Of a stretch of 64,000 bases of DNA, positions 35,508 through 44,527 are shown piece by piece. The position numbers were made by a program, and so were the translations under genes. The notes beneath the pieces were generated by a model. The model did no database searches and was not told the DNA's origin. It saw nothing but the letters and a program-made list of their open reading frames with translations. Numbering within the stretch: position 1 is the stretch's first letter; each line of letters starts with the position of its first letter. This DNA comes from Cyanidium caldarium (Eukaryota; Rhodophyta; Bangiophyceae; Cyanidiales; Cyanidiaceae): the NCBI GenBank assembly GCA_026184775.1, contig JANCYW010000008.1, positions 372,001 to 436,000 on the forward strand. The letters are read 5' to 3'.

Positions 35508-37625
35508 ATGGCCGCGGCGCGCCGAGAAGGATGGCGACTGCAGCTGGCGGTGACGGGGGCCGGCCAGCAAGTTCGCGGTGTGGGAGGCTTTGGGACAGTG
35601 AAGCCATTTCGATTGGCCCCCTGCTGCACTCTGGTGTTTGCCTGGGGCGCGCCGCCGCAACCGCTGGGGACTCGTCTGAGGGTGAGCGCCGGCAACGGCA
35701 CACTGGACGCCGCGGCGTCGTCGTGGTTGCCGCCGAGGCGGAGACTGCGGTTCGTGGCACCTGAGATGCGGCGGCGATGTCGACGCTCTATTTGGCCGAC
35801 GCCGCAGACGTCCCGGCCCCCGCGATCGGGCGTCCTCGCTTCAGCGCTGCCGCCGGGGTCAGCGCACAGCGCCGCCAGTTCTCTCCCCCGGACGACGACC
35901 ACCGCTCACCCGAAGCGCTCGGCACGGATGCTCACACCAGCGTCTGCGTGGACAGTTCTGGTGGTGGCTTGCGCGTTGGCGCTCCTCTGTATTCATCCGA
36001 TGCTGTCGAGGCGCTGGCAACACGCCGTTTGGGTGCTGTTCGCCGCAACACCGCGCGGCGCAACCCTAGGCGACGTCATCTCAGCGGCAGTGCCACCGGC
36101 GCTGACCACCACCCTGGAGCTGCGGCAAAAGCTGCTGGCCAGCCTACTGTTATTTGCGTCTTCCTCGGCGCTGGCGGCCGCCGAGACCGCCATCACCGCG
36201 TTGTACCCGTGGAAGGTGCGCGAGCTGGCGGAGAGTGAAGGACGCGGCTCGCCGTTTGACGTGCTCAACAAGGACATCACCCGCTTCCTTACCACCATTC
36301 TGGTGGCCAGCACGCTGTGCGGTGTGTTTGCCACCGCACTGGCCACCGACGTGGCCACCACCCTGTTCGGCGCCGCCGGCATCGGCTACGCCACCGCGGT
36401 CATCACGGTGGTGATCCTGTTCTTCGGCGAGATTTTACCGAAGACACTCGCCGTCCACAACAGCGACAAGGTGGTGCGGCTGACGCTGCGGCCGCTGCAC
36501 TTGCTGTCGTTGCTACTGTACCCCATCGGGCGGGCGTTCTCCTTTCTGGCCAATGTGGCGCTGACGACGTGCGGTCTGGAGAACTCGTCGGAGCCGCTGG
36601 TGTCGGAGCACGAACTGCGACTGATCACTGCGGGAGCGCGGCGGTCAGGCGGCATCAACCCGCACGAGTCGGAGATGATCGAGTCGGTGTTGGATCTGGA
36701 GGAGACCGAAGTGCGCGAGGTCATGGAGCCGCGCGTGGCCATGACCTGCGTCGATGGCGAGACCACGGTGCGGGCGTTTCTGGCGGTGGAGCGCGAGACG
36801 CACTACTCGCGGTATCCGGTGTTCCGCGACAATGTGGACAACATCACCGGCGTGCTGTACGTGAAACGGCTGCTGGAGTTTGTGGAAAAGCCGGACGAGC
36901 TGCTGGAGACGACCACGGTGGCCGGATTGGCGGATCCGGCGCTGTTTGTGCCCGAGAGCATGCCGGTGTGGCGGGTGCTGGAGCAGATGCGCAAGAAGCG
37001 CATCCACATGGCCATCGTGGTAGACGAGTACGGCGGCACCGCCGGTTTGGTGACGCTGGAGGATATCATGGAGGAGATTGTGGGCGAGATCTACGACGAG
37101 GACGATCACGACTATGAGCAACGCGAGCAGGAGATTCGAGAACAGTCGCCCGGGCGCTGGCTGATGGATGGGCAGGCCGAGCTGGACAAGGTGGTCGATG
37201 CGCTCGGGATGAAGCTGCGCGATGAGGATCTGCGCGAATATGGCACCATCGGCGGGCTGCTGTGTGATCGCATGGGCGGCATACCGTCGGCCGGTGACTC
37301 GATTGTGATCGTCGAATTTCGGTTTGTGGTGGAGGCGGCCGATGACCGCCGCATCGTGAAAGTGCGCGCCGAGCGATTGAGCGAGGATGAGGTGCGGCAA
37401 TTGGAGGCGGTGGCCGCCGCGGAGGCTGCCGCTGCAGAGGGAGGTGCTTTGGAGAATAGGGAGGGAAATGGTGGCGTGGATGGGATGTTAGGAGATGGTG
37501 CTGAGCGGAGGGATGGCGGAGGAAGCATCGAAATGCAGGGCGAGCGCCGCGCGGAGTCGTTCAACGGTCCGAGTACACCCGATGCCGGGAATAAGAAGGA
37601 GGAGAGGCGTGAGCGGCGGAGGTGA
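35508..37625 (+). CDS. DUF21/CBS-domain (CorC/HlyC-type) transporter, probably plastid envelope
   Basis: 705 residues. After a 150-residue leader (MAAARREGW...) come three or four membrane helices of a DUF21 domain (about 190-345, with SALAAAETAITALYPWKVREL and FGEILPKTLAVHN), two CBS domains (about 380-540, with VMEPRVAMTCVD, RYPVFRDNVDNITGVLYVK and MAIVVDEYGGTAGLVTLEDI) and a CorC_HlyC domain (to about 640). Family members in bacteria and plastids (MGR8/9 in plants) move or regulate Mg2+. The Ala/Glu-rich tail is unstructured. The bacterial-like CBS pair and long leader favour a plastid origin and location. Confidence 0.88.
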   Translation: MAAARREGWRLQLAVTGAGQQVRGVGGFGTVKPFRLAPCCTLVFAWGAPPQPLGTRLRVSAGNGTLDAAASSWLPPRRRLRFVAPEMRRRCRRSIWPTPQTSRPPRSGVLASALPPGSAHSAASSLPRTTTTAHPKRSARMLTPASAWTVLVVACALALLCIHPMLSRRWQHAVWVLFAATPRGATLGDVISAAVPPALTTTLELRQKLLASLLLFASSSALAAAETAITALYPWKVRELAESEGRGSPFDVLNKDITRFLTTILVASTLCGVFATALATDVATTLFGAAGIGYATAVITVVILFFGEILPKTLAVHNSDKVVRLTLRPLHLLSLLLYPIGRAFSFLANVALTTCGLENSSEPLVSEHELRLITAGARRSGGINPHESEMIESVLDLEETEVREVMEPRVAMTCVDGETTVRAFLAVERETHYSRYPVFRDNVDNITGVLYVKRLLEFVEKPDELLETTTVAGLADPALFVPESMPVWRVLEQMRKKRIHMAIVVDEYGGTAGLVTLEDIMEEIVGEIYDEDDHDYEQREQEIREQSPGRWLMDGQAELDKVVDALGMKLRDEDLREYGTIGGLLCDRMGGIPSAGDSIVIVEFRFVVEAADDRRIVKVRAERLSEDEVRQLEAVAAAEAAAAEGGALENREGNGGVDGMLGDGAERRDGGGSIEMQGERRAESFNGPSTPDAGNKKEERRERRR

Positions 37626-38102
37626 CGACGATGGGCAGAGGAGTCTTCAGCTCGGGCGAGCGCGTCTGCCGATGCGTAGGGACACACACACACACACGCC
37701 TGCATTGTGTCGCTCCTTTCGTAAACCTTCATACGCCCGACCTGCGGCTGTATCCGGCTGCCTTGTCGTTGCACCGCGCCCTCCACACACACGCATCCCA
37801 TCCTCCTTGCCTTTCGTTACCCTTCATACGCCCGACCTGCGGCTGTATCCGGCTGCCTTGTCGTCGCACCGCGCCCTCCACACACACACACACACGAACA
37901 CACGCATCCCATCTCCCTCGCCGATGCGATGCGTTGCGCGCATTCGATGCGCGGATTTCCCGTGTGTAGAGGCGCTCGCATGCGCCCGCTTCGTCACCGC
38001 ACACGCCCCGCATACACCTGCGTCCCTCTGACCGGTTCTGCAACCCGTCCGTCCAACACTTCCAAAGGTGCACACACACTCCCTCCGAGGCGATCCAGCA
38101 CC
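37626..38102. other. Intergenic region with tandem repeat and CA runs
   Basis: 477 bases between two same-strand genes. It contains CA microsatellite runs (37682-37697 and near 37878-37893), the repeat listed below and the 5' flank of the TPP gene. In-frame ATGs at 37929, 37947 and 37980 could extend that gene by up to 58 residues with an Arg-rich, presequence-like leader. Confidence 0.5.
37715..37912. repeat. Imperfect tandem repeat, two copies, 95-bp period
   Basis: Copy 1 (37715-37809) and copy 2 (37810-37912) both begin CCTTTCGT and contain CTTCATACGCCCGACCTGCG and GGCTGTATCCGGCTGCCTTG followed by a CA run and CGCATCCCATC. Copies differ at a few bases and in the length of the CA run, so the event is recent but older than the one at 20371. 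Confidence 0.88.
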
Positions 38103-41100
38103 ATGAACAGCACCGAGTATACGGTCGCCGATTACATTGCCGATCGACTCGCCGCCGCGGGCACTGAACTCGTGTTCGGTGGGCACGGCGCTGCGGCCTG
38201 CCCGCTCATCGCCGCTGTTGTGCGCCATCCGCGCCTGCAGTGGGTGCTGGTGCGCAACGAGACGGCGGCGCCGTTTGCCGCGGCGGCCTACGCCAAGTAT
38301 TATCGGCGACTGGGTGTGTGTGTGGCCACTTCGGGGCCGGGCGCCAACTACACTGTGTGCGGCATGATCGACGCGGTGGCCGACGCCGTGCCAGTGCTGC
38401 TGCTGAGCGGACTGGTGGCGCGATCGCACGTCGGCCACGAAGGATTTCAGGACGTGCGCACGGCGCAGCTGATGCAGGGTGCCGGCGTGCAGTTTGCCAA
38501 GGCGCCCATGAGCGCTGACGGCTTCCCGGCGCTGCTGGACGCGGCCATACGCTATGCGCTGGAACGCAGCACCGCGGCGCACTTGGCCATCCCGGTGGAT
38601 GTGCAGGCCGAGACGTACCATGCGGATGCGAGTTCGAGTGCCGCATTGCCGTTGCGGCTGGTGCAGGTGCCGCAGTGCGCACCGGAGAGCGTGGCCCGGG
38701 CGGCGACCCGGCTGGCCGGCCAGCGGGTGGTGCTGTTGGCGGGCCATCGGGCGGCCCAGGCGCGCTGTTCAGCGAGTTTGCTGCAGCTGGCCGAGGCGCT
38801 GAATGCACCGGTGGTGACCACGCTGGACGGCAAGGGTGCCGTCGACGAGCTGCACCCGCTGGCGCTGGGCATCGACGGGGTGTTCGGCAACCCGGGCATG
38901 GCCGCACCGCGCGCCCTGGTCAACACCGCGGATCTGGTGCTGGCGGTGGGTGTCGACCGCTGCGACCCGGTGGTGACCGGCGCCACGGGGGAGCAGCGGG
39001 TATCGCTGATCGGTTTGGACGATGCGCTGTGCACGCGCCTGCCGGTGTACTATCAGGTGGAGATGATGTTGTTGGACGAGCAGCTGCCGCGGCTGCTGGA
39101 GGCACTGACGGGAGCGGTGGAGCAGGTGAGCGCCAAGAACAAGTCGGGGACGGCGGCGCACAAACCGAGTGGCGATTACATCAGTCGTGCATGGCACTAC
39201 TTTCTGCACGGCCAGTGGCGCGCCAATCACCAGAACGACCACCGCGGCATCCTGCGCAAGACGCCGCACGCCATGGTCACCGGACAGGGCGGTCTGTTCG
39301 CCAATGACAGCGACGCGCCCGAGGGCGACGATGCGGTACGCGGATACTGTCATCCGCGGCACCTGCTGGCGGCGCTGTCGGGGCGGCTGCAACCGGACGA
39401 TGTGGTGGTGGTGGATACCGGCGACGTGACCATATGGACGGGGTTGTGTATGTGTTTCCGCGGGGACGGGGTGCGACTGCTGGCCAGCGTCAACATGGGC
39501 ACCATGGGGTACGGCGTGCCGGCGGCGGTGTCCATGGCCATCGCGCTGCAGCGCCACCGGAGCCGCGGCCGGGTGTTTCTGGTGGTCGGCGATGGCGGTT
39601 TCGAGATGGCGCACCAGGAGTTGGGCACGGCGCTGCAGAACGACGTGCGCAACTTGGTGGTGGTGGTGCTGCGCAACGGCATCATGGGGCGGGTGCGCTT
39701 TGGCAACGCCACCTCCATCGGCGACGAGGTCGTGCTGCCGGACCTGGAGGCGGTGGCGCGGGCGTATCAGATGGGATTTGCGCGGGTGCAGCACCCGCCC
39801 GAAGCGGCATCGGCCGTGGAGGCGGCACTGCATCATTTGGGTGGACAGCGCGGTTCGTTCTTCATCGATCTGGTGGAGAGCCCGGCGCTCAAGGCCGAAT
39901 ACGCTACCGTGGAGTCGGGGCGGGTGCCGGTGTTGCGGGCGGTGGCCGAGTACTTGCCCACCGAAGCGCTCACCGCACAGGATTTGGAGATGCTGCGGGT
40001 GTTCGATTTGAGCGGCGACGGCATGTTGACGCCCGAGGAGATGCAGGCGGCGCGACACGTGTTTGAGAATTTCGTGTGGATGCACCGGAAGGAGGCGGCC
40101 GGGCAGCAGCAGTCACCTCCAGAAGAGCTAGGCGAAGAGGCACTGCATTCGCCGGTGCTCACCCAGGAGGATCGGGAGTATCTGTTGCAGTTGTTGCGCA
40201 GCGGCGATTTCTGCAGCTGTGTGGCGTCGCAGAAACTGCTCACCGAGCCGCTCACGCCGCGTGCCGGTGGCGACGGGGCGGTGCGGGTGATCCCGCTGGC
40301 GACGGCCGCCGCCCGCGGTCCGGCGCCCGGTGCGCGCTTGCGTGTGCTGGGCACGGTGCGCGATCTGCTGGAAGGCACCATTCCGTCGGTGGAACGGTTG
40401 GCGCGGGTGCCGATTCGCGCCGCCGACTACGTGGCCGGTTTCGAGCTGGGCACGGTGGATGCGCGCCCACCCGACACCATGGGCGAGGCGATGGTGGTGC
40501 ACGGCAAGGCGTATGCCACGCTGACTGGCGAGCCGCCCGAGGAGGCGGGCGCCGAAAGCGAGTACTATCATACCGTGGCCGGTGACACCTTGTCGTCGAT
40601 CGCTTTCGCGGGCATACCGCAGGGCACGGTGCCGGATTACAGTGTGGAGTATGCGGCGACCGATGAGCAGGGCATTCTGTGGTCGCGCCTGCTGAACGAT
40701 CTCTATCTCAAGGTGCACGAGGCGGAGCGCAGCGGCAGCGACGAGGGCCCGGCGACCGGCCGCCCGATCTTCTTCTACGGTCTAGTGACGTTTGCGTACC
40801 TGACCTCGACGGCTATCTCGCGCGCGCCGGTATTCGGAGACGATCTGGTGGCGTGCAAGAGCAAGTACTACCGCGAGCCACAGTTCACCACCGAGTGGCA
40901 CAACGCGGCGGTGGTCGGTCTGGCCAGCGTGAACGAGGCCATCGCTGACGGGTCGTTGCGCGAGCAGATCGAGCTGCAGTTGTACCGCGGTTACTTTCGG
41001 TTGTACGACAAGGAGAGCGGCAAGGAGCAGTCGACCGATGGCGTCGATGCGGACGATGCGCTGCACCGTCGCCGCTCCAGCGCCCTGCAGCATATTCGTT

Positions 41101-41297
41101 CGCGGCTGCCAACCGATGCCACCGCGCTCATGTCGCACGCGCACGCACTGGTGCTGAAACACCTGGTGGGCACGCTGGCGGACGTGCGACCGGAGACGGC
41201 GCTGCGCGTGGTGCATCTGCTGGGTCAGTCGCGGGTGGCATCGGCGCGCCTGTCCGCACACGTCGTGAATGGAGTGGAGGATATCGCGAGCGAGTGA
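38103..41297 (+). CDS. TPP-dependent decarboxylase-like enzyme fused to an EF-hand and an unknown C-terminal domain
   Basis: 1064 residues from ATG 38103. Residues about 5-610 form a complete ThDP enzyme of the pyruvate decarboxylase/acetolactate synthase/oxalyl-CoA decarboxylase superfamily: TVADYIADRLAAAGTELVFG, the activating Glu in LVRNETAAP, SGPGANYT and the TPP/Mg motif GDGGFEMAHQELGTALQN with the closing Asn. At 635-646 a canonical EF-hand loop DLSGDGMLTPEE follows (all Ca2+ positions present). About 340 further residues (from RVLGTVRDLLEG to the end) match no family I know. Mg/TPP chemistry regulated by Ca2+ is inferred. Substrate unknown. Confidence 0.8.
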   Translation: MNSTEYTVADYIADRLAAAGTELVFGGHGAAACPLIAAVVRHPRLQWVLVRNETAAPFAAAAYAKYYRRLGVCVATSGPGANYTVCGMIDAVADAVPVLLLSGLVARSHVGHEGFQDVRTAQLMQGAGVQFAKAPMSADGFPALLDAAIRYALERSTAAHLAIPVDVQAETYHADASSSAALPLRLVQVPQCAPESVARAATRLAGQRVVLLAGHRAAQARCSASLLQLAEALNAPVVTTLDGKGAVDELHPLALGIDGVFGNPGMAAPRALVNTADLVLAVGVDRCDPVVTGATGEQRVSLIGLDDALCTRLPVYYQVEMMLLDEQLPRLLEALTGAVEQVSAKNKSGTAAHKPSGDYISRAWHYFLHGQWRANHQNDHRGILRKTPHAMVTGQGGLFANDSDAPEGDDAVRGYCHPRHLLAALSGRLQPDDVVVVDTGDVTIWTGLCMCFRGDGVRLLASVNMGTMGYGVPAAVSMAIALQRHRSRGRVFLVVGDGGFEMAHQELGTALQNDVRNLVVVVLRNGIMGRVRFGNATSIGDEVVLPDLEAVARAYQMGFARVQHPPEAASAVEAALHHLGGQRGSFFIDLVESPALKAEYATVESGRVPVLRAVAEYLPTEALTAQDLEMLRVFDLSGDGMLTPEEMQAARHVFENFVWMHRKEAAGQQQSPPEELGEEALHSPVLTQEDREYLLQLLRSGDFCSCVASQKLLTEPLTPRAGGDGAVRVIPLATAAARGPAPGARLRVLGTVRDLLEGTIPSVERLARVPIRAADYVAGFELGTVDARPPDTMGEAMVVHGKAYATLTGEPPEEAGAESEYYHTVAGDTLSSIAFAGIPQGTVPDYSVEYAATDEQGILWSRLLNDLYLKVHEAERSGSDEGPATGRPIFFYGLVTFAYLTSTAISRAPVFGDDLVACKSKYYREPQFTTEWHNAAVVGLASVNEAIADGSLREQIELQLYRGYFRLYDKESGKEQSTDGVDADDALHRRRSSALQHIRSRLPTDATALMSHAHALVLKHLVGTLADVRPETALRVVHLLGQSRVASARLSAHVVNGVEDIASE

Positions 41298-41588
41298 ATG
41301 GGAGAGGGGGGCGTTGGACAGCCATTGTGTGTCGTATCGCGTGTAGATACGTGTAAAACGAGAGAGAGGGAGAGGGACGAGGGATGATCCAGCGGCAGCA
41401 CGACGTCGGATGGTCGCAGGCGTCCACCCGACGGACGCAGGCGCACTTTCGGTTTTCGGGGCGCCCGCCGTGGACCACCACGGTCGATCGCGCGGTCGCT
41501 CCGTCGTTGCACCCAGTGATTGCGCATTGGAAGCGTCTACCTATCGCACTTGACGCTCCTCTCCTCATCTCTATGCTTCCCGTCGCGC

Positions 41589-41822
41589 ATGGACTCGCAG
41601 ACGCTGCACAAGTTTTTGCGACGGCGGGTGCGGCTGCACCTCAACGCATCGCGCACGGTGCAGGGACGGCTGACCGGGTACGACGTTGCTTCCAACGTGG
41701 TGCTGGAGGATACAGTGAGTGTGGACACCGGTGAAAAGTTGGGCACGGTGATGTTACGCGGCAACGGGGTGGTGTCGATGGAGTTGGCGCCGGAGGAAGA
41801 CGCCCCGTCGCGTCCGCCCTAG
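41589..41822 (+). CDS. SNRPG: SmG core spliceosomal protein
   Basis: 77 residues. MDSQTLHKFLRRRVRLHLN, RTVQGRLTGYDVASNVVLEDTV (quoted as GRLTGYDVASNVVLED) and VMLRGNGVVSME carry the Sm1 and Sm2 motifs; the length and IRGN-like LRGN box fit SmG, with LSm7 as the alternative. SmG is part of the heptamer on U1/U2/U4/U5 snRNAs. The frame extends upstream only to non-ATG codons. Its stop TAG (41820-41822) overlaps the CtpA stop on the other strand within CTAG. Confidence 0.87.
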   Translation: MDSQTLHKFLRRRVRLHLNASRTVQGRLTGYDVASNVVLEDTVSVDTGEKLGTVMLRGNGVVSMELAPEEDAPSRPP

Positions 41823-43435
41823 GTAGATCCCTCGCACAACCGCTGTAGCGCCCGTTGCAAACAGCTGTCCAGCACCTCCGCCTTGCCGTCCCATTCCCGC
41901 AACGTTCGAAAGGGGGTGGGTGCGGCGGCACAGAATTCATCGGCAGGCACGCCCTGACCGGCGCGAATGTGGTTGCGCTGCGGGCTGAGGTACTCGCCGA
42001 TGGTGAGCACCAGCGCCGAGCTGTCCTGCAGCGGGAAATAACGCTGGACGCGCCCTTTGCCAAAAGTCCAGGTGCCGATCAGGCGGGCGCGCTGGTTGTC
42101 GTGCAGCGCCACCGCCAACACTTCGCTGCTGGAGGCCGAGCCGCGGTTCACCAGCACCGCCAAGCGGCCCGCATACGGTAGGCTGCGGCGGCGCTGCTGC
42201 GGTTGCAATGCCCACTCGGGCCAGCCGTCCCACTGATCTTGCACGCGGTGCACGCGCTCGTTGCCCTGCGCATCCAACGTGGACACCAGTTTCACCTGGC
42301 CGTCGGCGAAGAAGAACGACGCCATCACCATCGCCTCCTGAAACACTCCGCCGAGGCAGTTGCGCAGGTCCAGCACGGCGTGCTGCACGCCGACCGCCGC
42401 AAACTCGCGCAGCGCCTCGGCCAGCGTCTGCGTGGCCGCATCGTTGAACGCGTGCACTCGCACGTACCCCACCGGCGGGCGATCGCCCACCGAGTGCAGC
42501 ACGGTGTATACCGCGGGCAGCACTCGCAGCGGCCGGCGGGTCAGTTCCCAGCGTACCGTCTCGGTGGCGGTGTTGCTAGCGCTGGCGGGTTGCCCGGCGA
42601 CCGCGGCTGTGGTTATGATGCCGAACGGTCGCGGCCGCCGCACGGCAATGCGCACGTGGGTGCCGGGCGGACCGCGCAGCAACGCCAACGCCTCGTCGGT
42701 GGTGATGGGAATGCGCTCGGTGTCTTCCAGATTCCACTCGTCGATCTGCACCAGCTCGTCGCCCGGGTTGACGCCGGCCGCCTCGGCGGGCGACTCGGGA
42801 ATCGGCGCCATCACCCGATGCGTGCCCAGACGCTGCAGCGGGCTCTCGAACAAGATGCCGATACCGCTGAGGCGACGCGCCTGTCGGAGCGGATGCAATT
42901 CGGCGTCGTACTCGGCCGGGCTCAGAAAGCGCGAATACTCGTCGCCGAGCTCGCTGACCAGCGCGCGAATCGCGTCGTACGTGCGGGCGCGGGTGGCCAG
43001 CGAGAAGCCGGGCGGCGGAGCGCGTTGATAACGCCGGATTTGCTCGCGCGTCAAGCTGTGCATCCCGCCGGTGGGGTCGTAGTAGGCGGTGACGATGGTG
43101 TCGATAGCCTCGTTCCACAGCGCCCAGTTGGCCACTGCGTCTTCGGCGGGGGAGACGACCTCGACGGCCAGGGCGGTGGAGAGTGGGAAGGTGACATGGG
43201 CGGAGGCGATGCCGAAGATGAGAGCGACGGCGGTGAGGAGGGAATTCACGGCCATTAGGCCATGAGATGGTAGCGACAGCAATAGAGGGGGATGTTGTAG
43301 AGGGGAGCCTCTCCTCCGGCCGATATGTTGACGGCGGTGGCAGTTTGAACGGACCAGTGTGCAGCACTGGGGTGCGGATGAGGGCGACCGCCTCGTGGGT
43401 TTGCCGGTGTGAATTCCCGGCACCACGAAAGCCAT
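41819..43435 (-). CDS. CTPA: CtpA-like C-terminal processing protease, thylakoid lumen
   Basis: 538 residues. MAFVVPGIHTGK is a textbook red-algal transit start; a hydrophobic stretch at 62-90 ending PLSTALA looks like a lumen signal. Then come the protease N-terminal part, a PDZ domain (GIGILFES, GVNPGDELVQIDEW) and the tail-specific protease core with the Ser/Lys dyad: NRGSASSSEVLAVAL (Ser near 433) and GTWTFGKGRVQ (Lys near 458). CtpA cleaves the C-terminus of photosystem II D1 to let the Mn cluster assemble. It is convergent with SmG (stop codons overlap). Confidence 0.92.
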   Translation of the reverse strand: MAFVVPGIHTGKPTRRSPSSAPQCCTLVRSNCHRRQHIGRRRGSPLQHPPLLLSLPSHGLMAVNSLLTAVALIFGIASAHVTFPLSTALAVEVVSPAEDAVANWALWNEAIDTIVTAYYDPTGGMHSLTREQIRRYQRAPPPGFSLATRARTYDAIRALVSELGDEYSRFLSPAEYDAELHPLRQARRLSGIGILFESPLQRLGTHRVMAPIPESPAEAAGVNPGDELVQIDEWNLEDTERIPITTDEALALLRGPPGTHVRIAVRRPRPFGIITTAAVAGQPASASNTATETVRWELTRRPLRVLPAVYTVLHSVGDRPPVGYVRVHAFNDAATQTLAEALREFAAVGVQHAVLDLRNCLGGVFQEAMVMASFFFADGQVKLVSTLDAQGNERVHRVQDQWDGWPEWALQPQQRRRSLPYAGRLAVLVNRGSASSSEVLAVALHDNQRARLIGTWTFGKGRVQRYFPLQDSSALVLTIGEYLSPQRNHIRAGQGVPADEFCAAAPTPFRTLREWDGKAEVLDSCLQRALQRLCEGST

Positions 43436-43905
43436 TTGCCGCCTCCGCTCACCCGCCGAGCCACAAAACACGTCAAAATCGATGTGCGGGGGCGCCCTGA
43501 CTTGCATGACGCCGTCTCCCGACCATTCGCCCGGCTCACGTCGCCTCTCGACCTCCTGTCCGAGTCTGCGCAACGGCAACGCCCCGAACCTGCTCCTACC
43601 ACCGCGAGAACTCACCGACCAAAACTCCGCTCCCCATCCCACGCTCGACTTGGCAGTGCGTCGTGTTCATCTCCCAAAGTGCCACCATCAAGCTGTTGCC
43701 GCCTCCACACACGCGCGTACGTTGCAGGCGAGCGCGTCCTCCCCGCGGACGGCATCCCGCCCCCTGTTTCGTCACGCCACCCGCAGCCGTGACAGCCTCA
43801 CCATCGATTTTTTGAAACGCCACCCGGCTCGCCTGCGCCTTTCGGCACCGACCCGCGCGCACCCCGCCCGGCTCCGCTCTCCGGAGGCAACCCCCTCTGC
43901 GCCCG
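43436..43905. other. Divergent intergenic region, CtpA / Nnf1-like
   Basis: 470 bases, pyrimidine-rich on the plus strand (many CCTC/CTCC runs) toward the Nnf1-like ATG. An open frame crosses it but has no recognisable content. No RNA gene seen. Confidence 0.35.
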
Positions 43906-44490
43906 ATGACCTCTTTGGAGACCGCTTCTGACGCTCTCGCGTCAGACGGCGCTCGAGTGCGCCACTTTCAAGAGGCGCTTCAGTGTGCGCTGGTGTCCAT
44001 ATTCGACGAGTGCGGCACCACCGACCATCTCGCCCGGGCGCTCCGCGAATGGCGGGCGCGCACCGCGGTGTCCACCGAGCGCCTGGCGGAGCTGCGGGCG
44101 CAGATGGTCGATCTGGTCACCACCTCCATGCGACAGGAACTGGACATGGCCTTGGAAGAGTTGGGCGTGAGAGGCAAGCTGAACCGCCTGGACCAGCTGT
44201 GTGAGCAACAGCCGCCGCTGGTGGACGGTCGACGGCACTTGCCGCCAGCGCCCGTGCTGCCGGAAGCCGCCGTGCGCACGCTGCGGGTGCAGCGGAAACA
44301 AGAGGCACACGAGCGTCTGGCCGAGCTGGTAGCCGAGGAGGAGCACAAGTTGCGAGCGTTGGAGACGGAGGCGGACGGGGAGCGCGAGGCGCTAGAAAGG
44401 ACGCAACACGAACTGGACACCGCGATGCGAGCGCTGAATCAATGGGTGCAGATGGCCGTTACGGACGTGGATTCTATGGACGAAAAGTAA
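43906..44490 (+). CDS. Coiled-coil protein, probable Nnf1/PMF1 kinetochore subunit
   Basis: 194 residues, helical. The segment RAQMVDLVTTSMRQELDMAL, followed by GVRGKLNRLDQLCEQ, follows the Nnf1/PMF1 pattern in which a helix leads to 'eeKLNeLDeLieea', and two coiled coils flank it (about 40-95 and 130-185). Nnf1 is a subunit of the MIS12/MIND complex at the kinetochore. Kinetochore proteins diverge quickly, so this is tentative; another coiled-coil complex subunit remains possible. ATG 43906; converges on the dehydrogenase gene 37 bases away. Confidence 0.5.
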   Translation: MTSLETASDALASDGARVRHFQEALQCALVSIFDECGTTDHLARALREWRARTAVSTERLAELRAQMVDLVTTSMRQELDMALEELGVRGKLNRLDQLCEQQPPLVDGRRHLPPAPVLPEAAVRTLRVQRKQEAHERLAELVAEEEHKLRALETEADGEREALERTQHELDTAMRALNQWVQMAVTDVDSMDEK

Positions 44491-44527
44491 GTGCGGAATC
44501 GGATGATGGTGCTCCTCTCTCCGATGT

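Noticed and set aside
43482-43931. 149-codon plus-strand frame before the Nnf1-like gene
   Set aside because: Begins with GTG, Ser/Pro/Arg-rich with no motif, and overlaps the promoter and the start of the real gene in another frame.
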